Shown here piece after piece: positions 1 to 9,184 of a stretch of 64,000 bases of DNA. A model generated the notes under the pieces. The model ran no database searches. It was not told the origin of the DNA and worked only from the letters and a program-made list of their open reading frames with translations. Position 1 is the stretch's first letter. Every line of letters begins with the position of its first letter. Position numbers and translations under genes: made by a program. The stretch is from Acidisphaera sp. Its GTDB lineage: Bacteria > Pseudomonadota > Alphaproteobacteria > Acetobacterales > Acetobacteraceae. The stretch spans positions 1 through 64,000 of the forward strand of contig JAFAYM010000267.1 in the NCBI GenBank assembly GCA_019240395.1. The letters are read 5' to 3'.

Positions 1-2079
1 CGCCATTTCGAAGAAGGCGATCGCCTCCCGCCAGGCGGAGCGGGCGTTGGCGCGCAACCCGGCCTGCTGGGCGTGCACGGCCGCGCGATCCCAGACCTCG
101 CCATGCAGGGCGTGATGCGCGAGATGCTCGGGAATGACCCCTTCGTCGACTTCCAGGGCCGCGAGCACGCGTCCGTGCAGCTCCCGGCGGTTGCGCCGGA
201 GCATTCCCTCATAGGCGACCGCGCGGGTCAGCGCGTGCTTGAAGGTGTATTCGATGCCGAGCGGCAGATCGATTTCGTAAAGGAACTCGCCGGCGCAGAG
301 CCCGGCAAGCTCCGCCTGCAAAGCCCGCTCCCCCATGCCCGACACCGATCGCAGCAGGGAAAGGGGCACGTCCTTGCCGATCACCGAGGCCAGTTGCAGC
401 AATCCCCGCCGCGGCGGCGATAGCCGGTCGATGCGCGAGGCCAGCACGCCTTGCACCGATGCCGGGATTTCCACCTCCGCCAGCCGCCGGGTGAGGCGCA
501 GCCGCGTCGGCTCCTCGACGACGACCCCGGTTTCCCGCAGCGACCGGGCAATCTCCTCGAGGAAGAGCGGCGTGCCCTCGGTCTGCGCGACGATCTGCCG
601 GCGCAACGCCGCCAGCTCGGGCGCCGTGCCGAGCAGCTCGTGCAGCACCGCCTCGGCACAGCTCTCATCGAGCGGGGGCAGGCGGATTTCGGTGCACCAG
701 CCGTGGCTGCACCAGTCGTGGGTCGCTTCGGGGCGGGTGGTCGCCACCATCAGCAGGCGGGCGCCGGCGAGAGCGGCCACGGTTTCGCTCAGCGCCTCGA
801 GGCTCGCGGCGTCGATCCAGTGCAGATCCTCGACCACGACCACCAGCGGCCGGAGGCGGGCCTCCGCCAGCAGCAGCAGACGCAGCGCCGCGCCGATGCG
901 CGGCCGTCGGCGCGCCGGCGCCAGCCGCTCCCAATCGGCATCGTGGACCGGCAGGTCGAGCAGGGCGCGCAGCGCCGAGGCTTCGCCGACCAGCCTGGCA
1001 TCCCCGAGCGCCAGCGCCTGCTGCAACCGGCGCTCCACCGTCGCCGGATCGGCCCCCGCCTCCAGACCGAGCCATCCCCGCACCAGGGCGCCGGCGAGGC
1101 GATAGGCAATGCCGCTGTCATGCGGCAAGGCCGCCGCTCGCAGCACCGTCCATCCCGCCGGCACGCCGCGCAGGAATTCCTGCGTCAGGCGCGACTTGCC
1201 CATCCCGGCATCGGCGCGGATCGTCACCGCCTGACCGCGCCCGAGCCCGGCCCGGCGCAGCGCGTCCTCCAGCAGCCCGAGCTCGGCGCCGCGGCCGACG
1301 AAGCGGGTCAGCGGATGTGCGCTCGCCCGCACCTCCCAGGAGGCACGCTCGGCCGCCGAAAGCAGCTCGAAGGCCTCGATCGGGGCAGCCAGGCCGCGCA
1401 CCTCCACGGTACCAAGCGGTGCCGTGTCGATGAAGCCGAAGGCGAGCCGCGCCGTCTCGGCGCTCAGGACGGCGGTGCCGGGCCTGGCCAGCTGCTCCAT
1501 CCGGCTCGCCAGATGCGCCGCCACCCCGACCGCATCCCAGTCCGAGGGATCGTTGCCGGTCGGGCGCACCACGACGGTGCCGGAATGCATGCCGATGCGG
1601 ATCTGCGGCGCCGCCGCGCCGAGCTTGGCCACCGCGCGCACCATCGCCTGCGCGGCGAGGCAGGCATTGGCGGCATGGTCCTCCTGGGCCAGCGGCGCGC
1701 CGAACATCGCCATGATGCCGTCGCCCTGTACCCGGTTCACCGTGCCGCCGTAGCGGCGCACCGACTGCTTCATCGCCTCCAGCGACGGATCGAGCTGCTC
1801 GATGGCCTGCTCGGGATCGAGGCCGCGGATCAACTCGGTGGACCCGCGGATGTCGGCGAACAGGATGGTGACGTGCTTGCGCTCGCCCGGTTCAGCGGAG
1901 AACGGAGCGGCGGCGTTGACGGCCTCCTGCACCAGTGCGGCGCCGCACTGGCCGCAGAAGCGCGCGCTCGCGCGGAACGGCGCGCCGCAGGTCGGGCAGC
2001 CCGGATCGAACGCCGCGCCGCAGGCGTCGCAGAACCGGCTGCCCTCTGCGTTTTGCGCAGCGCAGCGGCCGCATTCCAT
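1..2079 (-). CDS. Class III adenylyl/guanylyl cyclase fused to an AAA-type ATPase (3' end outside window)
   Basis: The reading frame is open from an ATG at 2079 to the window edge, about 693 codons. Residues 1-46 form a double zinc ribbon with CxxC pairs at 3/6, 17/20, 28/31 and 42/45. A class III cyclase domain follows at about 66-235, with metal-binding Asp76 (FADI) and Asp120 (GDGIMAMFG). The catalytic-site Asn expected near residue 189 is His, while Arg193 is kept; from memory this is common in the ATPase-linked subtype. Next comes an NTPase with Walker A (ADAGMGKS, about 289-296) and Walker B (VVVEDLHWID, about 414-423), then helical sequence like the MalT/LuxR-type and TPR parts of this family. 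It probably makes cAMP, or uses the fold as a sensor. It is divergent from the S41 gene across 80 bp. The C-terminus is not visible. Confidence 0.88.
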   Translation of the reverse strand, partial: MECGRCAAQNAEGSRFCDACGAAFDPGCPTCGAPFRASARFCGQCGAALVQEAVNAAAPFSAEPGERKHVTILFADIRGSTELIRGLDPEQAIEQLDPSLEAMKQSVRRYGGTVNRVQGDGIMAMFGAPLAQEDHAANACLAAQAMVRAVAKLGAAAPQIRIGMHSGTVVVRPTGNDPSDWDAVGVAAHLASRMEQLARPGTAVLSAETARLAFGFIDTAPLGTVEVRGLAAPIEAFELLSAAERASWEVRASAHPLTRFVGRGAELGLLEDALRRAGLGRGQAVTIRADAGMGKSRLTQEFLRGVPAGWTVLRAAALPHDSGIAYRLAGALVRGWLGLEAGADPATVERRLQQALALGDARLVGEASALRALLDLPVHDADWERLAPARRRPRIGAALRLLLLAEARLRPLVVVVEDLHWIDAASLEALSETVAALAGARLLMVATTRPEATHDWCSHGWCTEIRLPPLDESCAEAVLHELLGTAPELAALRRQIVAQTEGTPLFLEEIARSLRETGVVVEEPTRLRLTRRLAEVEIPASVQGVLASRIDRLSPPRRGLLQLASVIGKDVPLSLLRSVSGMGERALQAELAGLCAGEFLYEIDLPLGIEYTFKHALTRAVAYEGMLRRNRRELHGRVLAALEVDEGVIPEHLAHHALHGEVWDRAAVHAQQAGLRANARSAWREAIAFFEMA

Positions 2080-2159
2080 CGGGACCCCCGTTCACCGCGC
2101 CCGTTGTACCGGCGTATCCTTACAGCATCGCGCCGGTGCGCGAAACCGCGGAGGGAGCG

Positions 2160-4109
2160 ATGGCCGGCAAGACGGGATCGGACCTCGGCTGGCAGAAGCA
2201 GGAACGCCTGTCCAGCTTCCTCGAGCGGGTGCCCAGCCTGACCCCCCGAGAACGCGAGCGCATCGTCGAGCAGGCGCTGCTGCTGGTCGAACAGTATTAC
2301 GTCCACCTGCCCTTCAAGCGCGAGGTGCACGACGTCGAGCCGGCCGGCGAGCTTCGCTTCCTGCAACGACGCTTGCCGGCGATCGACGGCGACCGGCTGT
2401 TCCACGGCATGATGTGCGACATCTTCAACCGGCTGCGCGACTTCCATACCGCCTACCACCTGCCCAGCCCCTACGCCGCGAACTTCGCCTTCCTGCCCTT
2501 CCAGATCGGTGCGCTCGGCGAACCCGGAGACCGGCGGTATATCGTGACCCACGTCCTCAAGCCGGTCGGCGACCGGCGGCTGCGTCCCGGGCTGGATGTC
2601 GAGACCTGGAACGGCAGCGCCGTGCATCGCGTGGTGGCGCGCGACGCGCAGGCCAACGCCGGCGCCAATCCGGACGCGCAATACGCCCGCGCCCTCGACG
2701 CCATGACGATCCGGCCCATGGTGCGCATGCTGCCCCCGGCCGAGCCGGTGGTGCACGTGGGATTCCGTGACGCCGGCGGCCACCGCTTCACCCTGGCTTT
2801 CCCCTGGCGGATCGGCCGACCCGCACCGGAACCGAGCCATCAGCGCGTGCATGACCATTCCGCGCGCCACCATTTGGCACTCGACAGCGACAGCGACCTG
2901 CTGCGCCAGGCGCGCAAGACGCTGTACGCCCCGCACGTCGTGGCCGCCGAGCGGCGCACGACGAAACCGGCACCGCCCGGCCACAGACCGCGCCGTCGCG
3001 ACGACTCCCCGGAGCAGGTCGCCAGCCGGATGCCCGGGCTGTTCACTGCGGCAATCGTGCGGCATGGCGGCCAGGAGTACGGCTACATCCGCATCCGCAG
3101 CTTCAAGGTCCGGAGCGCGGATCACTTCCTCCAGGAGTTCCTGCACCTGACCCGCGGGTTGCCGGCGAGCGGGCTGATCCTCGACGTGCGCGGCAATTCC
3201 GGCGGCCTCGTCGCAGCGGCGGAACGGCTGCTGCAGTTGCTGACGCCGCGCCCGATCGAGCCGCAAGGCTTCCAGTTCCTCGCCACCGACGCGGTGCTGC
3301 AGATCTGCAAGCGACAGGCTCGGCCGAACTCCGATCCCGACCTGTCGGTCTGGGTGCCGCTGGTGAAGCGGGCGATCGCCGAGCGCCGCACCTGGTGCGA
3401 GCCGCACCCCATGACCTCGCCCGAAGACTGCAACAGGATAGGTCAGCGCTATCACGGGCCGGTCGCGCTGATCGTCGATGCACGGTGCTACAGCGCTTGC
3501 GACATCTTCATCGCCGGCTTCGCCGATCACGCGATCGGCCGCATCATCGGCACGTCAGGCGCGACCGGCGCCGGCGGTGCCAATGTCTGGCAGCAGGCGG
3601 ACCTGCGCAGCTTTGCGGACCCAGGCAGCTCGGCCTTCGCGGCCTTGCCGAAAGGCGGCGAGCTGCGCGTCGCGATCCGGCGCAGCCTGCGCGTCGGGCC
3701 GCGGGCGGGGATCGTGCTGGAGGAGCGCGGCGTCACCCCCGACGAAGTCTATCGGCTGACCGAGAACGATCTGCTGGGAGGCGATCGCGATCTGCTGGCG
3801 CACGCATGTGAATATCTATCAGGGCAGCCGTACTACGCGTTGGATGCAAGCCTTCGCCGCAGTCGCGGCACGCCGACGACTCTGAAAGTGCAAAGCCGCA
3901 ACCTCGACTCGCTCCTGGTCGAGGTGCAAGGCCGGGTGCTGGACCCGGCCCGGGGCGGCACCGACAAATTCATCATCGAAGAAGCGGCGTCCGGCAGGAT
4001 CGACGTGCTGGGGCTATCCCGCGGTGCGCCGGTCGCAGCAAGGCGCTTGTGGCTCGCGCCGCCGGAACGACACCCGTCAACGCCGCCGGTCAAGTGCCGC
4101 GCAGCCTAG
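2160..4109 (+). CDS. S41-family peptidase-like protein
   Basis: A 649-residue protein starting at an ATG preceded by gagggag. The open frame extends upstream, but that part overlaps the divergent cyclase gene and has no ribosome binding site. The S41 core lies in the second half: GLILDVRGNSGG at about 330 and the nucleophile region with CYSACDIF at about 445, followed by GTSGATGAGGA. The Lys of the CtpA-type Ser/Lys dyad (GKG) is not there, so it fits the tricorn/IRBP-like S41 branch, or is inactive. No signal peptide and no clear PDZ domain are visible, which suggests a cytoplasmic location. The middle (about 220-290) is rich in Arg, His and Pro. Substrate unknown. The stop overlaps the end of the convergent Crp gene by 4 bp. 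Confidence 0.75.
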   Translation: MAGKTGSDLGWQKQERLSSFLERVPSLTPRERERIVEQALLLVEQYYVHLPFKREVHDVEPAGELRFLQRRLPAIDGDRLFHGMMCDIFNRLRDFHTAYHLPSPYAANFAFLPFQIGALGEPGDRRYIVTHVLKPVGDRRLRPGLDVETWNGSAVHRVVARDAQANAGANPDAQYARALDAMTIRPMVRMLPPAEPVVHVGFRDAGGHRFTLAFPWRIGRPAPEPSHQRVHDHSARHHLALDSDSDLLRQARKTLYAPHVVAAERRTTKPAPPGHRPRRRDDSPEQVASRMPGLFTAAIVRHGGQEYGYIRIRSFKVRSADHFLQEFLHLTRGLPASGLILDVRGNSGGLVAAAERLLQLLTPRPIEPQGFQFLATDAVLQICKRQARPNSDPDLSVWVPLVKRAIAERRTWCEPHPMTSPEDCNRIGQRYHGPVALIVDARCYSACDIFIAGFADHAIGRIIGTSGATGAGGANVWQQADLRSFADPGSSAFAALPKGGELRVAIRRSLRVGPRAGIVLEERGVTPDEVYRLTENDLLGGDRDLLAHACEYLSGQPYYALDASLRRSRGTPTTLKVQSRNLDSLLVEVQGRVLDPARGGTDKFIIEEAASGRIDVLGLSRGAPVAARRLWLAPPERHPSTPPVKCRAA

Positions 4110-4801
4110 GGCCGGACGGCGTCCGGCAGCAGTGCGGCAAGAGCAGCTGCATCGCGGAGGATGACGCGGCCGGGCGTCAGCTCGACATGGCCGGCGACTT
4201 CCCACTCCCGCAGCTTCTTGTTCACCGTCTCGCGGGTGGCGCCGACGATCTCGCCGAGCGCGCTCTGCGTCAGATCGACGCGCGGCGTCGGCCGGCCGCT
4301 CGCCAAATGCAGCAGCGTGTCCGCGAGGCGCGCCGAAATGTCGTGGAACAGCAGCGTCTCGAGCTGCCGGCTCGTAGTGCGCAGCCGATCGCAGAGCATG
4401 CCGATGATGCGCAGCGCCAGGCTGGCATCCGCCTCCATCCGGGCCAGCAGGTCGCGCCGCTCCAGCACCAGCAGCCGGCCATTGGTCAGCGCCGTCGCGT
4501 CAGCGGTGCGCGGCCGGCCATCGAGCAGGGCGATTTCGCCGAACACCTCGCCGGGCTTGAGGATGCGCAGCACCTGCTCGCGCCCGGTGGCGCTGGCCAG
4601 TGCGATGCGAACCTCGCCGGCGAGGATCGCCAGCATGCCGGAACCCGGGTCGCCGCGGCGGAACAGCGTCTCGCCGCGGTGCATCGTGCGCTCCTGGGTG
4701 CGGGCCGCCAGCGCCTGCAAATCCAGCTCCGGCAGGCCGCCGAACAGCGGATTGCTGGCCAGGACCTGCATGGCAGCCGATGCCCCGTGTCTCAGCGCCA
4801 A
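4106..4801 (-). CDS. Crp/Fnr-family transcriptional regulator
   Basis: A 231-residue regulator. The N-terminal cyclic-nucleotide-binding fold is clear: a GxLFRRGDPGSGMLAILAG strand region at about 45-62 and KPGEVFGEIALLDGRPRTADA at about 82-102, which matches the phosphate-binding cassette including Glu and Arg. A dimerisation helix follows, then a winged helix-turn-helix at about 178-205 (TQSALGEIVGATRETVNKKL). There are no N-terminal cysteines for an FNR-type iron-sulfur cluster, so it should be a CRP-like sensor of a nucleotide or another ligand. A cyclase gene lies 2 kb away, which makes a cAMP link attractive but unproven. It is divergent from the dehydrogenase at 4906 and overlaps the S41 gene tail to tail by 4 bp. 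Confidence 0.9.
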   Translation of the reverse strand: MALRHGASAAMQVLASNPLFGGLPELDLQALAARTQERTMHRGETLFRRGDPGSGMLAILAGEVRIALASATGREQVLRILKPGEVFGEIALLDGRPRTADATALTNGRLLVLERRDLLARMEADASLALRIIGMLCDRLRTTSRQLETLLFHDISARLADTLLHLASGRPTPRVDLTQSALGEIVGATRETVNKKLREWEVAGHVELTPGRVILRDAAALAALLPDAVRP

Positions 4802-4905
4802 GCAGTCCTCCTCGCGCCGCTACCCATCGTAGGGTCCGCGGCGGCGCTTGCAAACCGCCGGTGACGCGGGCCACGCTCCGCCCTCCAGCAAGGGAGAGTG
4901 CGCGG

Positions 4906-5889
4906 ATGTCGGCGTCGAACAGGAAGAAGCTGCTGCTGCCCGGTACGATGGGACGCGCGGGCTGGGACGTGGTGCGGGCGCGCGCCGATATCGAAGCGGT
5001 CAGCTATGCGGTCGACATGCCGACGCCGGAGTTCCGCGCCATCCTCGCCGACGCCGACGGCATCGCGCTCTCGGTGACGCCGTTCCGCGAGGCGGAGATC
5101 GCCGCCGCGCCGCGCCTGGCCGTCGTCGCGCGCATCGGCGTCGGCTATGACGCTGTCGAGGTGCCGGCGCTGACGCAGCGGCGGATACCGCTGATGGTGG
5201 CCGGCCTCGCCAATGCGGTGAGCGTCGCCGAGCATGCCGTGTTCCTGATGATGGCGCTGGCCAAACGCGGCGCCAGGCTGCACGAGCTGGTGCAGCAGGG
5301 CAAATGGCCGGAGCGCTTCGCCAACCTGCCCGTCGATCTGTTCGAGCGGACGGTGCTGATCGTCGGCTTCGGGCGCATCGGCACCCGCACCGCCGCACGC
5401 TGCCGGGCGATGGAGATGCGCGTGCTGATCTATGACCCGTACGTTCCTGCCGCGGCGATCCGGGCCGCCGGCTGCGAGCCCGCCGCCGACCTCGACGCGG
5501 CCGTCGCGGAGGCGGATTTCATCACCATTCACTGCCCGAAAAACCCGGAGACCACGGGCATGTTCGATGCCGCACGGCTGGCGCGCATGAAGCCGACCGC
5601 CTTTCTCGTCAACACGGCGCGCGGCGGCATCATCGACGAGACGGCGCTGCATGGGGCGCTGACCTCGGGCAGGCTGGCCGGCGCCGGCCTCGACGTATTC
5701 GAGCAGGAGCCGACACCGGTGGACAATCCGCTGTTGCATCTGCCCAACGTGATCACCGCTCCGCATGTCGCCGGCGTGACCCGCGAATCGCTGGAGCGGA
5801 TGGCCGTGGCAACCGCCAGGAATCTCCTGAGCGTCCTGGACGGCACGCCTATCCGCGAGAACGTGATCAATAAGGAGGTCCTTTCATGA
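4906..5889 (+). CDS. D-isomer-specific 2-hydroxyacid dehydrogenase (phosphoglycerate-dehydrogenase-like)
   Basis: A 327-residue NAD-dependent dehydrogenase. ATG at 4906 follows aagggag at a good distance. The catalytic and cofactor domains are those of the SerA/glyoxylate-reductase family: ARIGVGYDAVEV near residue 80, the Rossmann motif VGFGRIGTRTAARC at about 150, NTARGGIIDETAL at about 235 with the conserved Arg, and the His of the Glu/His pair in APHVAGVT at about 288. The C-terminal ACT regulatory domain of full-length SerA is absent, so this is the short form that reduces or oxidises 2-hydroxy acids. Substrate not predictable. The end runs into a 16-bp tandem repeat at 5887-5940. Confidence 0.88.
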   Translation: MSASNRKKLLLPGTMGRAGWDVVRARADIEAVSYAVDMPTPEFRAILADADGIALSVTPFREAEIAAAPRLAVVARIGVGYDAVEVPALTQRRIPLMVAGLANAVSVAEHAVFLMMALAKRGARLHELVQQGKWPERFANLPVDLFERTVLIVGFGRIGTRTAARCRAMEMRVLIYDPYVPAAAIRAAGCEPAADLDAAVAEADFITIHCPKNPETTGMFDAARLARMKPTAFLVNTARGGIIDETALHGALTSGRLAGAGLDVFEQEPTPVDNPLLHLPNVITAPHVAGVTRESLERMAVATARNLLSVLDGTPIRENVINKEVLS

Positions 5890-5940
5890 AAGGCTCTGGT
5901 CGTGAAGGGCTCTGGTCGTGAAGGGTTTGGTCGCGAAGGG
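5887..5940 (+). repeat. 16-bp tandem repeat at the end of the dehydrogenase gene
   Basis: Two 16-bp units (tgaaaggctctggtcg and tgaagggctctggtcg) and a third 15-bp unit (tgaagggtttggtcg) follow head to tail, then a fragment cgaaggg. The first unit contains the TGA stop of the upstream gene. Copies two and three are non-coding. Confidence 0.85.
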
Positions 5941-5975
5941 CCGGGGGTCGGCGGACCGCAGCTTGTCCACCCTCT

Positions 5976-6323
5976 CTATTGCCCCACCACCACACCCTGA
6001 GCGGTGTCGGGGTGAAACTCGCCCATGAAGGGATAGCGTCCGGCCGGCACGCGACGCAGATGCACGACGGCTTCGCTGTTGCCGGGGATCACCTTCTCCA
6101 CGTTCAGCGCGCTGGAACCGAACTCCTCAACGGTCGGATCGAGGTTCCTGACGTGGATCGACGCGGGCTCCCCGGCCTTCAGATGCAGTTCCGGCGGCTC
6201 GAACTGATGGTTGCGGATCTCGAGCTCCTGCATCGGCGCCGGTGTCGGGCCGGTGGCGGCGAGACAGCATCCCGCCACAACCGGCAGAATGATCCGTAAC
6301 CCCGGGACGGTTCCGATCCTCAT
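5976..6323 (-). CDS. Cupredoxin-like lipoprotein
   Basis: A 115-residue exported protein. The chosen start at 6323 follows GAGG with a 6-nt gap and yields a short n-region, a hydrophobic stretch and the lipobox VAGC, so it should be a lipoprotein. An in-frame extension upstream lacks a signal-like structure. The mature part resembles the cupredoxin_1 family: NHQFEPPELHLKAGEP near residues 45-60 and a C-terminal stretch with MGEFHPDTAQG. That C-terminal loop has His but no Cys, so the full blue-copper ligand set is not obvious. Such small cupredoxin-like proteins often accompany iron or copper transport genes, but none is adjacent here. Its start lies within the region also used by the divergent gene at 6376. 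Confidence 0.72.
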   Translation of the reverse strand: MRIGTVPGLRIILPVVAGCCLAATGPTPAPMQELEIRNHQFEPPELHLKAGEPASIHVRNLDPTVEEFGSSALNVEKVIPGNSEAVVHLRRVPAGRYPFMGEFHPDTAQGVVVGQ

Positions 6324-6375
6324 GACATGCCTCGTTATGCGACGCATTCGCATCTTGGGCTGCAAGCCACCCTCA

Positions 6376-6909
6376 GTGTCAAGCCGCCGGCTCGGACCGC
6401 TCGTCCTCCTCCTCGTGTTGGCCGCCGGCCGGTGCCTGGCGGGCGAGCTGCCCTCCGTCACCATCGTCGCGTACGGCCTCTACGGCGCCAGCGCGCCGCT
6501 CGGGCCCCTCCCCGCCTTCTATCGACAGGACACGCTGGAGCGCGTGCAGATGACGGAGCTGCCGCCGCTCCTCGAAGAAACCGAGGGCATCGTGGCCAGG
6601 GCGTGCACGCGCTTCGGCCTGGAGTTCCGGGCGGATGATGCCGGTCCGGCGCCGGAGCCGCTGACCATCCGGGTCGACCACCCTCGCCTTCAGCAACCGG
6701 ACGGCAGCGCTTCCACCTCCGACAGCTTTGCCGTTCCGCTCGGTCCCGGCCTGCACTACGCCGGCTTCGATTTCGACGCGCCATGGGAGCTGGTCCCCGG
6801 CGACTGGATTTTCACCCTGAGCTATCGGGGGCGGACGATTGCGGAAAAGCGCTTTACCGTGACCCTGGCGCCGGACGCCGGCGGCGGATGCAGCAAGCCG
6901 ATCTCGTGA
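6376..6909 (+). CDS. Secreted protein, DUF3859-like
   Basis: Unknown function. GTG at 6376 gives 177 residues and a tidy signal peptide (SSRRLGPLVLLLVLAAGRCLA, cleavage before GELPS). ATG codons at 6322 and 6337 are in frame but would give an awkward long n-region and overlap the divergent cupredoxin gene; no strong ribosome binding site decides between them. The mature protein has an early VAYGLYGA motif, a Cys near the middle (ARACTRFGLEF) and a C-terminal beta-rich part ending in GDWIFTLSYRGRTIAEKRFTV. This arrangement recalls the DUF3859 family, by memory only. Confidence 0.6.
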   Translation: MSSRRLGPLVLLLVLAAGRCLAGELPSVTIVAYGLYGASAPLGPLPAFYRQDTLERVQMTELPPLLEETEGIVARACTRFGLEFRADDAGPAPEPLTIRVDHPRLQQPDGSASTSDSFAVPLGPGLHYAGFDFDAPWELVPGDWIFTLSYRGRTIAEKRFTVTLAPDAGGGCSKPIS

Positions 6910-6967
6910 AGCCATGACCGGCGTTGCGCTGATGCAAGGCAGCACCAAGGCAGAGCAGGAGGACGGA

Positions 6968-7758
<791 letters not shown>

Positions 7759-7762
<4 letters not shown>

Positions 7763-8103
7763 GCGACGCTGCCGCCGTGCCCCTGCTCGTCACCCTGGGC
7801 GAGGCCGCCGCGGCGCCGCTGCAGCCCGGACGCGCCTCGGCGCTGCTGCTGAGGCATGGCACGCTGGAGCTGCGCTACTACGCCCCGCGCGGCCATGACC
7901 CGCAGCAGCCTCACGACCAGGACGAGCTGTACGTCATCGCCGCGGGCACCGGCGTGTTCGTGCGCGAGGAGGAGCGCGTCCGCTTCGGCCCGGGCGACGC
8001 ATTGTTCGTGCCCGCGGGCGCCGTCCACTGCTTTGAGGGGTTCAGTGACGATTTCGCGGCGTGGGTGGTGTTCTACGGCCCGATTGGCGGCGAGCGGCCC
8101 TGA
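7759..8103 (+). CDS. Small cupin-domain protein
   Basis: A 114-residue single-domain cupin. The GTG start overlaps the TGA of the enoyl-CoA hydratase gene (gtga). Cupin motif 1 is seen as HDQDELYVIAAGTGVF (about 52-67) with His and Glu metal ligands, and motif 2 as GDALFVPAGAVHCFEG (about 77-92) with His. The protein could be a metal-dependent isomerase or oxygenase or only a sugar- or acid-binding cupin. Coupling to a crotonase gene suggests a shared catabolic route; the substrate is unknown. Confidence 0.8.
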
Positions 8104-8191
8104 GCCGCCAGCCCCGCGACAGGGCGCGTCCCGGGGTCAGGTGAAGGGCAGCGATCCGCTCGCTTGCCCGGGTTAATCCAGATTGGGCCGG

Positions 8192-8216
8192 GGAACTCAG
8201 GACCGCATTATAGGTT
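8192..8216 (+). promoter_or_regulatory. Putative EcfG-type general stress promoter of the Mn-catalase gene
   Basis: GGAAC at 8192-8196, a 17-bp spacer, then GTT at 8214-8216 (GGTT from 8213), 26 bp before the ATG. Alphaproteobacterial EcfG-dependent promoters are described as GGAAC with 16-17 bp to CGTT or GTT. The match and the stress function downstream support each other; transcription was not tested. Confidence 0.7.
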
Positions 8217-8242
8217 CTGCCCTCATCCAGGAGGCGATCTGC

Positions 8243-9010
8243 ATGTACCACCACGTCAAGCAGCTCATGTACACCGTCAAGGTGGGCGAGGCCGATCCGC
8301 GCTTCGGCAACATGCTGCTGGAGCAGTTCGGTGGCGCCAACGGCGAACTCGCGGCTGCCATGCAATACACGATACAGGGTATCAATACCCCAGACCCCCA
8401 GCTCAAGGATGTGCTGATGGACATTGGCACGGAGGAGCTCAGCCATTTGGAGGTCATAGGCACGCTGGCGCGCATGCACCTGAAGCCTGCGGCAGCGGCG
8501 CGCAAGGCCGCGGAGGCTGATCCGCTGCTCGCCATAACCGGCGGCGGGGGCGTGAACCTCTACAATTCCCAGGGCAGTGCCTGGACCGCCGACTATCTGA
8601 AGATCACCGGCCAGCCCGAAGTGGATCTGCGCAACAACATCGCCGCCGAAGCCCGCGCCAAGATAACCTACGAGCGATTGCTGGCCTTCACCGACGACCA
8701 GGGCAGCAAGGACGCGCTGCAATTCCTGATGACCCGCGAAATCACCCATATGAAGGCCTTCATGCAAGCGCTGGAGGGTCTGGGCAAAGGTCCCCTGGAG
8801 ATCGGCATGCTGCCGCCGACGCCGGGGCTGGTCGATCAATTCTTCAACGACTCCACGGGCGAGGGCCAGGAGGGCGCAGTCGATATGTCGACCACGTGGG
8901 CCAGGCAGAACGGCTTCGAGGTGGTGGAGAGCCCGGCCTTCCATGCCGACCAGATGGAGGTCGACGGTCCGACCGGGGCCCGCCGGCGCAGATCCTCGGC
9001 GAAGAAGTAG
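8243..9010 (+). CDS. Manganese (non-haem) catalase
   Basis: A 255-residue ferritin-like protein; ATG at 8243 follows aggaggcgatctgc. It should dismutate hydrogen peroxide at a di-manganese centre. The ligand pattern of the family is visible: Glu in LLEQFGGANGELAAA (about 27-41), Glu and His in GTEELSHLE (about 66-74), Glu in EARAKITYERL (about 142-152) and His in TREITHMKAFM (about 170-180). The C-terminus is shorter and less acidic than in Thermus or Lactobacillus enzymes and ends in a basic run (RRRRSSAKK). The gene appears monocistronic, behind the EcfG-type promoter and before a hairpin at 9096-9115. Confidence 0.93.
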   Translation: MYHHVKQLMYTVKVGEADPRFGNMLLEQFGGANGELAAAMQYTIQGINTPDPQLKDVLMDIGTEELSHLEVIGTLARMHLKPAAAARKAAEADPLLAITGGGGVNLYNSQGSAWTADYLKITGQPEVDLRNNIAAEARAKITYERLLAFTDDQGSKDALQFLMTREITHMKAFMQALEGLGKGPLEIGMLPPTPGLVDQFFNDSTGEGQEGAVDMSTTWARQNGFEVVESPAFHADQMEVDGPTGARRRRSSAKK

Positions 9011-9095
9011 CCGATCTCGGGCGTCCGGCCGGGTGTGAACGCCCGACCGGATAGCTGCCTCATACGAGGTCCCACCGAGCGCCACCATTATCGTC

Positions 9096-9115
9096 ACTCC
9101 CGCGAAAGCGGGGGT
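9096..9115. repeat. GAAA-capped hairpin, REP-like or terminator
   Basis: An 8-bp stem (one wobble pair) closed by a GAAA tetraloop: actcccgc gaaa gcgggggt. It lies in the 174-bp gap between the convergent catalase and doeB-like genes. The sequence around it (cgtcactcccgcgaaagcgg) is like a palindromic repeat often found between genes of alphaproteobacteria. It may stop transcription from one or both sides; no T-run follows. Confidence 0.6.
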
Positions 9116-9184
9116 CCACGCGGCACATGGGGATCCCGCTTCGCTGATATGGCGTCCATGAGACCGCGCGCCCAAGGACCGGTG

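Noticed and set aside
451-2241. Long plus-strand open frame opposite the cyclase gene
   Set aside because: Arg/Gly/His-rich composition of an antisense shadow. The minus strand encodes clear zinc-ribbon, cyclase and ATPase motifs.
9096-9145. Pair of full-length REP elements between catalase and doeB
   Set aside because: Only the first hairpin is convincing; the second (gggatcccgcttcgc) does not fold well.
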